Of a stretch of DNA of 13,131 bases, positions 6,697 through 13,131 are shown one piece after another (positions within the stretch are counted from its first letter, which is position 1; each line of letters starts with the position of its first letter). Origin of the DNA: CAYSZB01 sp964435475 (GTDB taxonomy: Bacteria; Chloroflexota; Anaerolineae; Anaerolineales; Anaerolineaceae); NCBI GenBank assembly GCA_964435475.1, contig CAYSZB010000063.1:1-13131 (forward strand), given 5' to 3'. The position numbers and the translations under genes are program-made. Below the pieces are notes generated by a model. It ran no database searches. It saw only the letters and a program-made list of their open reading frames with translations, and was not told the origin of the DNA.

Positions 6697-7638
6697 GTCC
6701 AGATTGCCCGGCTATATTACCTTGAAGACAAATCTCAACAGGAGATTGCGGATGAGATCGGTGTGTCTCGTTCTTTGGTTGGTTTATACCTTAAGCGGGC
6801 CAGGGACCGGGGAATAGTCTCCTTTGAAATTAGAGATCCCCAGGAAAACTTCGATTACCTGGAATCCTACCTGGTTCAGCACACGGCCATCGCCCGGGTT
6901 ACGATCGTACCAACTGCCAACAACGCAGCCCTAACCAGGCGTTCAGTTGCCTCTGCCCTGGCAAGACATTTAGAGTCCAACTTGATGGATGGGGATGTTC
7001 TGGGGCTGGGTTTTGGGCGAACTTTGCATGAACTTCCTTCCTTGATTGCCCCACGCCATTCACGGGATGTCTCAGTCGTCCCTCTAATGGGCGAAAGCGC
7101 AAGCAGTTATTCAAGGTCATACTCCCAAATTAACCAGGTCGTTCTACAGGTGTCACAGGCTTTTAATGGGACACCTTATTTCCTGCTGGTTCCTCTTTTG
7201 GTAGAGTCCGCCGAGCTAAGCAAAATGCTCAAGGCAGATTCAACAGTCAAGCAGGTTGTTGATCAGTGGGAGCGTTTGGATCACGCCTGTATCGGGATCG
7301 GCACTTGTCCATCTTTGGAGGGTGAGGTGGTTTATGTGGGGGAGGAAAATATAGCCCGCTATGAAAAGATTGGTGCGATTGGGGATACCTGCACCCGCTA
7401 CTTCAATAAAAATGGCGAATATATCCAGACAGACTTGCATGACCGAACGATTGGAGTTGCCCTGGATCAACTGCATCGCTCTAAGAACTTATACATTGTT
7501 GCTTCCGGTGTTGGCAAGACAGAGGCAGTTTGTGCGTTCATCAGGCAGACAAAATCCGCTTCACTTTTTATAGATGAAGATCTGGCTAAAAGCCTGGTGA
7601 AAAAGTTGTCGATCGTAATAAAGTCCGGGTTATTTTAG
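6697..7638 (+). CDS. SorC-family sugar-responsive transcription regulator, 5' end lost in gap
   Basis: The last 313 residues of a SorC/DeoR-type regulator, lacking perhaps 10-20 N-terminal residues. Visible residues 1-41 form a helix-turn-helix: QQEIADEIGVSRSLVGLYLK is the recognition unit. The remainder is the SorC sugar-phosphate-sensing domain, shown by GLGFGRTL, VVPLMGE, CIGIG, the GDTCTRYFNKNGE block and the C-terminal VASGVGKTEAV with FIDEDLA. Such proteins bind operators as tetramers and respond to a phosphorylated sugar from their own pathway. It lies inside the operon it likely controls, between the catabolic and uptake genes. The symmetric sites at 3608-3678 are plausible targets. 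The stop TAG directly abuts a downstream ATG that opens a 36-codon frame. The family is clear; effector and sign of regulation are unknown. Confidence 0.88.
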   Translation, partial: VQIARLYYLEDKSQQEIADEIGVSRSLVGLYLKRARDRGIVSFEIRDPQENFDYLESYLVQHTAIARVTIVPTANNAALTRRSVASALARHLESNLMDGDVLGLGFGRTLHELPSLIAPRHSRDVSVVPLMGESASSYSRSYSQINQVVLQVSQAFNGTPYFLLVPLLVESAELSKMLKADSTVKQVVDQWERLDHACIGIGTCPSLEGEVVYVGEENIARYEKIGAIGDTCTRYFNKNGEYIQTDLHDRTIGVALDQLHRSKNLYIVASGVGKTEAVCAFIRQTKSASLFIDEDLAKSLVKKLSIVIKSGLF

Positions 7639-7745
7639 ATGAAAAAGATCGAAAAATGGAAAGGAGCGGTGACTAAAGAAAAATATAAGCCCCAAATTGA
7701 GTGCCTGGTCAGTATAACCAATTCAACTAATGAAAAAGGAGAAAA

Positions 7746-9074
7746 ATGAAAAAATTAATGTTGTTAGTGCCAATTGTGATTGTGATGAGTCTACTTTTAT
7801 CCGCCTGTGGTGCCGGTTCGCAACAACCACCAGCTACAGAAGAAGTAGCCGCGGAGACAAAAAAATCCGGCAGTATAGTCTATTCTTTCCCCGCGGATGC
7901 TGTTCAAACCATAATGCGCCCTGAACAGCTCGAAGTATTTGCTGCCGCAAACCCAGATATCGAAGTGGAGTTGCTGGCCGTCCCCGAAGAGGGCTATGAC
8001 GAGAAGAACATTTCCATGATAGCAGCGGGAGATAAGCTCGATGTATTTGGCTCGGGTGATGTTTTTGTTGCCCCGTTTATTGAGAACGGAATTGCCTATA
8101 AACTGACCGACCTGATCGCGAACGATCCGGAATTCAAGATCGAGGATTTTGCACCTGCAATTCTGGATTATTTCAAGGACAGCAAAGGTGATATTTATAT
8201 GCTCCCTGGTGCCTATGATGTCCAGCGCATTTATTACAACAAAACCTTGTTTGATGCTGCTGGAATTGCCTATCCGGAAGACGATTGGACTTGGGATGAG
8301 TTTAAGAGCATTGCAGAAGCGCTGACCAAGGGCGATGGAGTCGAAAAAGAGTTTGGTTTCCTGGCAGATACACCCTGGTATGTGTTCATGCCTTATGTCT
8401 GGGCTAATGGCGGCAATCTCTGGAGTGAGGACGGCACCAAATGTGTGCTCAACCAAAAAGAAGCCGTTGAGGCACTGGATTGGTATGCTGATTTTATGCG
8501 TAAAGGCTATTCGCCATCACCTTCTCAGCTCTCGGGGATGGGCATGTCCGTTGGTGATATGTTCACAACCGGAAAAGTTGCCATGGTTTCATCGGGCGGA
8601 TGGGATATTCCTTACTTCAATGAGATCACAAGCTTTGAGTGGGGTCAGGTAGCCCTGCCGGCGGGTCCCAATGGACGCGCCACCACCCTGCACCTGGCAA
8701 TGAACCTGATCTCTGCAAAAACACAGGACCCCGAATTGGCCTGGGAGTGGTTACGATTCATCGCCTCTTCTGATATGTATAAGTATGAAGCACTTAAGTA
8801 TGGACAGGGCGTTCCCCCCAGAATGTCGACCACCGAAGAGATCCTGGCAAAACCGCCAGCGGATGCAGATCCACAATCCCTGCGTAATTTTGAAATTGGC
8901 CTTCAATCTGCTGAATTTGGCAGGACATTGCCCAAGATCGTCAATTTCTCTGAGATCATGGACAATATCGTTGGACCGAACATGGATCTGTTTTGGAATG
9001 GAGAGTTCGCGACAGCCCAGGAAGTAGCAGACCTGATCTGCAGCCAAATGGTACCGCAACCCTTGAGCCATTAA
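7746..9074 (+). CDS. ABC transporter sugar-binding lipoprotein (family 1)
   Basis: A 442-residue extracellular solute-binding protein of the MalE-like family that captures sugars or oligosaccharides for import. A short basic N-terminus and hydrophobic stretch lead to the lipobox LSAC with the lipidated Cys21. A Gln/Pro/Thr/Glu-rich linker follows, which tethers the protein outside the membrane. Two-lobe landmarks include the YYNKTLFDAAGI block with the downstream WTWDEF, and the GKVAMVSSGGWDIP region. The ATG at 7746 has AAAGGAG upstream at good spacing. It precedes two cognate permeases, from which it is separated by a stem-loop likely to favour its higher expression. The ligand is unknown; the neighbouring glycosidases suggest plant-type or arabinose-containing oligosaccharides. 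Confidence 0.92.
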   Translation: MKKLMLLVPIVIVMSLLLSACGAGSQQPPATEEVAAETKKSGSIVYSFPADAVQTIMRPEQLEVFAAANPDIEVELLAVPEEGYDEKNISMIAAGDKLDVFGSGDVFVAPFIENGIAYKLTDLIANDPEFKIEDFAPAILDYFKDSKGDIYMLPGAYDVQRIYYNKTLFDAAGIAYPEDDWTWDEFKSIAEALTKGDGVEKEFGFLADTPWYVFMPYVWANGGNLWSEDGTKCVLNQKEAVEALDWYADFMRKGYSPSPSQLSGMGMSVGDMFTTGKVAMVSSGGWDIPYFNEITSFEWGQVALPAGPNGRATTLHLAMNLISAKTQDPELAWEWLRFIASSDMYKYEALKYGQGVPPRMSTTEEILAKPPADADPQSLRNFEIGLQSAEFGRTLPKIVNFSEIMDNIVGPNMDLFWNGEFATAQEVADLICSQMVPQPLSH

Positions 9075-9087
9075 TTTCATAACGACC

Positions 9088-9121
9088 TCCTGGCTGTAAG
9101 TGCCCGCATTTACAGCCAGGA
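9088..9121 (+). promoter_or_regulatory. 12-bp perfect stem-loop between binding protein and permease genes
   Basis: The arms 9088-9099 and 9110-9121 (core CCTGGCTGTAA / TTACAGCCAGG) pair perfectly around a 10-base loop, 13 bases after the binding-protein stop. No strong T tract follows, so full termination is unlikely. Stem-loops here commonly protect the upstream message or give partial termination, so that binding protein outnumbers permease. The sequence shows the structure; the role is inferred. Confidence 0.7.
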
Positions 9122-9159
9122 TTCTTCATCTAACCGGCAATTGAAAGGAGGCGTGCCTT

Positions 9160-10038
9160 ATGCGCAGAACCCCGATCAAGTATGTTCTGATTTTTCTTGT
9201 ACCCAGCCTGATTGGATTTCTTTTATTTAACATAATTCCCATCTTGAGTTCATTTGGGCTGGCTTTTTCTGAATGGAATTTGATGACGCCTATCCGTTTC
9301 GCCGGTCTAAACAACTTCAAGGTTATATTTTTTCAAGACCCGATCTTTTGGCCAAGCCTGGGGCGCACCCTTAAATACACATCTCTCAGTATTCCCTTGG
9401 GTATTGTTACCTCACTGGTCTTGGCGTTGGCCATGAACAGGCCGCTCAAGGGCATTTCAATTTTTCGGGTTATTTATTTTATACCTTATGTCTCTTCGAT
9501 GATCGCTGTTTCAATGATGTGGAAATGGCTTTACAACGATCAATTTGGATTAATCAATACGTTTTTATCTTACCTGGGTTTGCCTGCCCAGAATTGGTTG
9601 ACCAGTGCCAGGATGGTAATTCCATCCCTGGTCCTGATGGATGTCTGGAAAAACGCCGGGTTCGGCATGTTGATCTATTTAACCGCCCTCCAGGGCATCC
9701 CGGAACAATTGTATGAGGCAGCCAAGGTCGACGGGGCAAATTCCTTCGACAGTTTCTTTAAAATTACACTGCCACTACTGGGACCGGCCCACTTTTACAT
9801 GTTGGTTACCGGGTTGATCGGAGCCTTCCAGGTTTTTGATTCGGTATATACCATGACCCGGGGAGGCCCTGGTTTTGCCTCCAGGGTGTATGCCTACAAT
9901 CTTTACCAGGCGGCATTCAGGGAGTTTCGTATGGGCTACGCGTCTGCCATGGCGTGGTTCCTGTTCCTGATAATTTTTGTGGTGACTTTGCTCCAATTCA
10001 AGAAATTGGGCGGAAAAGTTCAATATGATGTTATTTAA
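9160..10038 (+). CDS. ABC sugar transporter permease, MalF/UgpA type
   Basis: A 292-residue inner-membrane permease of the carbohydrate uptake (CUT1) group. It has about six hydrophobic segments, the first near residues 7-32. The cytoplasmic EAA loop that docks on the ATPase spans about 185-206, reading YEAAKVDGA and ending ITLP. Its length suits a short UgpA-like permease rather than the long MalF. The ATG at 9160 has a full AGGAGG 8 bases upstream. The partner permease begins 10 bases after its stop. Together they form the channel fed by the lipoprotein encoded just upstream. Confidence 0.92.
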   Translation: MRRTPIKYVLIFLVPSLIGFLLFNIIPILSSFGLAFSEWNLMTPIRFAGLNNFKVIFFQDPIFWPSLGRTLKYTSLSIPLGIVTSLVLALAMNRPLKGISIFRVIYFIPYVSSMIAVSMMWKWLYNDQFGLINTFLSYLGLPAQNWLTSARMVIPSLVLMDVWKNAGFGMLIYLTALQGIPEQLYEAAKVDGANSFDSFFKITLPLLGPAHFYMLVTGLIGAFQVFDSVYTMTRGGPGFASRVYAYNLYQAAFREFRMGYASAMAWFLFLIIFVVTLLQFKKLGGKVQYDVI

Positions 10039-10048
10039 GGAGAAAACG

Positions 10049-10948
10049 ATGACCAAGCGTGCTGACACTCCCGGAAATGACAATAAAAGTGCACATAAGA
10101 AAAGCCATAAACATATCAAACGTGCCATATCAAACACCCTTGCATATCTCTTGCTGAGTATTGGGGCTTTTATTTCATTAATACCTTTTATCTGGATGAT
10201 TTCAACCTCGCTTAAAGCCCGTACCGAGGTTTTTGCCTTTCCGCCAACATTTATCCCCACGACACTGCGTTGGGATAATTACACGAACGTATTCTCGTCT
10301 TTTCCATTTTTTAGCTATATGAGAAACACCGCTGTAGTTGCGGTTAGTGTCACCCTGTTGCAGTTGATGGTCAGTGCTTCGGCGGCTTTTGCATTCTCTC
10401 GCATGGAATTTAAGGGACGCAATCTACTGTTCTTTTTGTTCCTGGGAACCATGATGGTTCCTTATCAGGTGACTGAGATCCCGGCATATATTATGATGAC
10501 TGACAAATTTTTGGGCTTAAAGGGCTCCCTATTATCCCTGATCCTTCCTGGCGGGTTGGGCGGTGTGGCTTTTGGTACCTTTATGTTACGCCAGTTTATG
10601 CTTGGCATTCCAAGAGAGCTGGATGAGGCAGCCTTGATGGACGGGGCTTCTCCTCTAAAAATATTCTTCAGGATCATTTTACCTTTATCCAAACCGGGTT
10701 TGGCGACACTGGCAGTTTTCACTTTTATGGGTTCATGGAATGACTTCCTTTGGCCGTTGTTGATGCTTGATAAACCCGAATTGCAGACACTGACCGTGGG
10801 ACTCGCAACCCTTCAAACACGATGGGGAACACGATGGCCAGAAATGATGGCCGGTTCCCTGGTTTCCATTATTCCGATCTTGATCATCACCCTTATTGCC
10901 CAAAAATACCTGGTGAAAGGACTGGCTGTTACAGGGTTGAAAGGATAG
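10049..10948 (+). CDS. ABC sugar transporter permease, MalG/UgpE type
   Basis: A 299-residue CUT1 permease that pairs with the preceding one. It has a basic N-terminal tail (to about residue 25), about six membrane segments, and an EAA loop at about 192-213 beginning DEAALMDGA and ending ILPL. The C-terminus QKYLVKGLAVTGLKG is typical of MalG relatives. Tandem upstream ATGs at 10025 and 10028 would overlap the previous gene. I prefer the ATG at 10049, which has AAGGAG 6 bases before it. No ATP-binding subunit is encoded in the window, so a shared MsmX/MalK-like ATPase elsewhere is probably used. The GH43 gene starts 2 bases after its stop. Confidence 0.92.
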   Translation: MTKRADTPGNDNKSAHKKSHKHIKRAISNTLAYLLLSIGAFISLIPFIWMISTSLKARTEVFAFPPTFIPTTLRWDNYTNVFSSFPFFSYMRNTAVVAVSVTLLQLMVSASAAFAFSRMEFKGRNLLFFLFLGTMMVPYQVTEIPAYIMMTDKFLGLKGSLLSLILPGGLGGVAFGTFMLRQFMLGIPRELDEAALMDGASPLKIFFRIILPLSKPGLATLAVFTFMGSWNDFLWPLLMLDKPELQTLTVGLATLQTRWGTRWPEMMAGSLVSIIPILIITLIAQKYLVKGLAVTGLKG

Positions 10949-10950
10949 GC

Positions 10951-11940
10951 ATGAAGACAATTTTCACCGCTATTTTCCTGCTACTTTGTACTTCCGTTTT
11001 TTCGGGATGCGCATTATATCCAAAAGCTCAAAAGGCTTTTTACCAGAGAGATTGGGGCAACCTTGCTTCAAACCAGGCGGTTCTGGATCGTGATTTTCCG
11101 GACCCTGATGTCATTAAAGTGGATGATACCTATTATGCTTATGCAACCATTTCCATGGGCAGAAATATCCAGGCTGCAAAGTCATATGACTTAATTAATT
11201 GGGAGTGGTTGGAAGATGCATTACCAGAATTACCTGCCTGGTCCAGTAGGGGAGACACCTGGGCGCCCGATGTATTACCATCTCCTGATGGATCAGGTTA
11301 CCTGATGTATTATGTAACCCACAGTAAAGTTGTTGGACGACAGTGCATTGATCTTGCTTTTTCTGAGAACCCCGCTGGTCCTTATAGATCTACGAGTGAA
11401 AAACCTTTGATTTGCCAGGAAGAAGAAGGCGGATCGATTGACCCTGCGACATTCCGCGACCTTGATGGAAGCCTTTACCTGTTATGGAAAAATGATGGAA
11501 ATTCACGCAATCTACCCACTTGGATTTACATTCAGTCATTGACCGGGGACGGTTTGAGTCTAGTTGGTGAACCCCGGCGGCTCATCTCAAATACCCTGGC
11601 ATGGGAAGGCAACTTGATAGAAGCTCCAACCCTGTACCACCACGATAACCGCTACTACCTGTTTTATTCCGCCAATGCATATTATGATGAACGCTATGCT
11701 GTTGGTGTGGCTGTTTCAGACAGCCTTCTGGGTCCTTATAACAAAGCAGAGCAGCCATTTCTCTACTCGGGTGTTGGGGGCAGCCAGTTGATCGGACCCG
11801 GGGGACAGGATATTGTTGTTGGTTTTGATGGCAAAGAGTATATTGCGTTCCATGGTTGGGATAAATGGCAAATTAAAAGAAAAATGTATTTGGAGCGCCT
11901 TTACTGGGTGAACGGAATGCCTTCAATGACTGCGGAATAA
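10951..11940 (+). CDS. GH43-like glycoside hydrolase, surface lipoprotein
   Basis: A 329-residue five-bladed beta-propeller enzyme of the GH43 type, a family of arabinofuranosidases, arabinanases and xylosidases acting with inversion. A signal peptide ends in the lipobox FSGC, with lipidated Cys20. The catalytic set is visible: base Asp51 in FPDPDV, pKa-tuning Asp164 in SIDPATF, and acid Glu224 in LIEAPTL. His301 in HGWD matches the conserved active-site His of many members. The open frame extends back to 10822 inside the permease gene. The ATG at 10951 is chosen because it begins the signal peptide and has AAAGGA upstream. Its location outside the membrane suits trimming polymers or oligomers before uptake by the adjacent transporter. 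The exact linkage is not determinable. Confidence 0.87.
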   Translation: MKTIFTAIFLLLCTSVFSGCALYPKAQKAFYQRDWGNLASNQAVLDRDFPDPDVIKVDDTYYAYATISMGRNIQAAKSYDLINWEWLEDALPELPAWSSRGDTWAPDVLPSPDGSGYLMYYVTHSKVVGRQCIDLAFSENPAGPYRSTSEKPLICQEEEGGSIDPATFRDLDGSLYLLWKNDGNSRNLPTWIYIQSLTGDGLSLVGEPRRLISNTLAWEGNLIEAPTLYHHDNRYYLFYSANAYYDERYAVGVAVSDSLLGPYNKAEQPFLYSGVGGSQLIGPGGQDIVVGFDGKEYIAFHGWDKWQIKRKMYLERLYWVNGMPSMTAE

Positions 11941-11974
11941 TAGACGGATAAGGTTTAAAGACAAGGAAGAATTT

Positions 11975-12964
11975 ATGAGTGAACAATGGTCCAGTGAGAG
12001 AGCCCGGCGGTGGTACAAAAACCAACCATGGATAGTGGGTTGCAACTTCATTCCCAGTTTTGCCATAAACCAGCTGGAAATGTGGCAGGAGATAAGTTTT
12101 AACCCGAACGTGATTGAAAAGGAATTGTCTCTTGCCCGATCGATATATTTTAACACCGTGCGAGTGTTCCTGCATGACCTTGTCTGGGAAGATGCCCCGC
12201 AGTATTTTAAAGCCCGGATTGATGAGTTCTTACAGGTATCTTCCGAAAATGGAATAAAGCCAATATTGGTTTTCTTTGATGATTGCTGGAACCCAAGCCC
12301 AAGGCTGGGAAGACAGCCCGAACCTAAACCGGGTGTACATAACTCTGGGTGGGTACAAAGTCCGGGCGTCGTAAATGTAAATGATCCCGCGTCCTGGCAG
12401 AGATTGCGTGCCTACATGCTCGATATTCTGGATACTTTTAAGAACGATCCACGTATCTTGATGTGGGATTTGTATAATGAACCGGGAAACAGCGGCCAGG
12501 GAGACAGGTCTTTGCCTTTTGTTGAGTCCGTTTTCTCCTGGTCGAGGGAAGTTCTGCTCAGTCAACCCATAACAATGGGCGTGTGGTTTGACAATGAAGC
12601 CTTGAACCGAGTTCAGTTAACCCTTTCTGATATTATAAGCTTCCATGATTACCATCCTTGTGACCACCTTGTCGCATCAATCGAGCGCTGGAAACAATAT
12701 GGACGACCGGTCATCTGTACAGAATACATGGCGAGAAGCAAGAGAAGTCAATTTGAAACCCACTTACCCATTTTTGCCCGGGAGGGTGTGGGGTGCATCA
12801 ATTGGGGTTTGGTTAATGGCAAGACTCAGACTCACCTTCCTTGGTCGAGTGAACCCCCGTCGGAATTATGGTTTCACGATATTTTTACGTCAGACTACCA
12901 GCCATATGATTCAGAAGAGGTCAAATTTATCAGGGATTTCATCAAATCAACCCGGGGAGAATAA
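11975..12964 (+). CDS. GH5-like (clan GH-A) intracellular glycoside hydrolase
   Basis: A 329-residue (beta/alpha)8 retaining glycosidase. The acid/base is Glu169 in DLYNEPG at the end of strand 4 and the nucleophile is Glu250 in ICTEYM at the end of strand 7. HDYHP (224-228) supplies the usual active-site His and Tyr before strand 7. An Asn immediately before the acid/base is the clan GH-A hallmark. The family within the clan is uncertain: GH5 is the nearest by pattern, but the segments WNPSP (105-109) and NWGLVNGKTQTHLPW (276-290) are not ones I can tie to a characterised subfamily. There is no signal peptide, so it probably acts on imported oligosaccharides. The ATG at 11975 follows AAGGAAG. 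It is the last recognised gene of the rightward unit. Confidence 0.8.
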   Translation: MSEQWSSERARRWYKNQPWIVGCNFIPSFAINQLEMWQEISFNPNVIEKELSLARSIYFNTVRVFLHDLVWEDAPQYFKARIDEFLQVSSENGIKPILVFFDDCWNPSPRLGRQPEPKPGVHNSGWVQSPGVVNVNDPASWQRLRAYMLDILDTFKNDPRILMWDLYNEPGNSGQGDRSLPFVESVFSWSREVLLSQPITMGVWFDNEALNRVQLTLSDIISFHDYHPCDHLVASIERWKQYGRPVICTEYMARSKRSQFETHLPIFAREGVGCINWGLVNGKTQTHLPWSSEPPSELWFHDIFTSDYQPYDSEEVKFIRDFIKSTRGE

Positions 12965-13131
12965 ACGCTGCCTGCCCTGCCTCCAACGCCTGAAACCCAA
13001 CAAATTCAAACTAATACCCTCGCGCTTTAAGAAAAACGGATTGATTATAATCTTTTACCTTTCAGCCTCCTCCCCCCCGAATTGCCTCAAAAATAATCTT
13101 ACTATAGAAAAGGACGTTGCCTCAGAATAAA
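12965..13131. other. tail of the window, no gene or clear terminator recognised
   Basis: After the GH5-like stop the strand is pyrimidine-rich (including a run of seven C near 13072-13078) and then A-rich. I find no hairpin with a T tract, no RNA gene, and no gene start with a convincing ribosome site. A TATAAT at 13046-13051 lacks a usable -35 partner. Confidence 0.5.

Noticed and set aside
5953..7638. A single 561-residue kinase-regulator fusion protein
   Set aside because: The two halves are joined only through 100 Ns, and each is a typical separate family with a missing end.
7697..7718. Promoter TTGAGT...TATAAC before the binding-protein gene
   Set aside because: The spacer is only 10 bases and no alternative -35 fits.
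7797..8456. 219-codon minus-strand open frame
   Set aside because: It is a shadow of the binding-protein gene, with no ribosome site and no family motif.
9775..10260. 161-codon minus-strand open frame spanning the permease junction
   Set aside because: It is antisense across two clear permease genes, and the sequence looks random.
13023..13051. Promoter with TATAAT at 13046-13051
   Set aside because: No acceptable -35 at 16-18 bases, TG is one base out of place for an extended -10, and no gene follows in the window.
12645..13130. Long plus-strand open frame near the window end
   Set aside because: It overlaps the well-supported GH5-like gene in another frame, has no ribosome site, and its protein has no recognisable pattern.
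1..13131. CRISPR array, insertion sequence, tRNA or rRNA gene
   Set aside because: I saw no regularly spaced direct repeats, no transposase and no recognisable tRNA or rRNA segments on either strand.

Overview
This is a carbohydrate-utilisation locus from a bacterium, split into two divergent transcription units that share one control region. The 100-base run of N at 6597-6696 shows it comes from a draft or metagenome scaffold. The mix of a DUF1680/GH127 enzyme, GH43 lipoprotein, MalFG-type importer without an ATPase, SorC regulator, ROK kinase and cupin-type phosphoglucose isomerase resembles Anaerolineae-like Chloroflexota. That placement is inference from gene content only; there is no marker gene. 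The first ~560 bases look more GC-rich than the rest.

Leftward unit (minus strand, 3567 down to 650): an aldose 1-epimerase-like protein and a GH127 (beta-L-arabinofuranosidase family) enzyme, 14 bases apart. They sit behind a perfect-consensus sigma70-type promoter (TTGACA-17-TATAAT). Downstream, also on the minus strand, is the N-terminal part of an APH-family phosphotransferase that runs off the window at base 1 and probably has its own promoter.

Rightward unit (plus strand, 3744 to 12964): class II aldolase (TTG start), PfkB sugar-phosphate kinase, cupin-type phosphoglucose isomerase, ROK sugar kinase (3' end lost in the N gap), SorC-family regulator (5' end lost in the gap), sugar-binding lipoprotein, two ABC permeases, GH43 lipoprotein, and a GH5-like clan GH-A glycosidase. 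A 12-bp stem-loop separates the binding protein from the permeases.

How it could work together: the surface GH43 trims a polysaccharide, probably arabinose-containing. The binding protein and permeases import oligosaccharides, powered by an ATPase encoded elsewhere. The signal-less GH127 and GH5-like enzymes finish hydrolysis inside, and the epimerase interconverts anomers. The kinase, isomerase, second kinase and aldolase could then form a complete locus-encoded glycolysis-like route: aldose, aldose-6-P, ketose-6-P, ketose-1,6-bisphosphate, two trioses. Both kinases carry substitutions at positions that normally contact the sugar, so the substrate may not be ordinary glucose. That dedicated catabolic module is the most interesting feature here. 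Its substrate cannot be named from the sequence.
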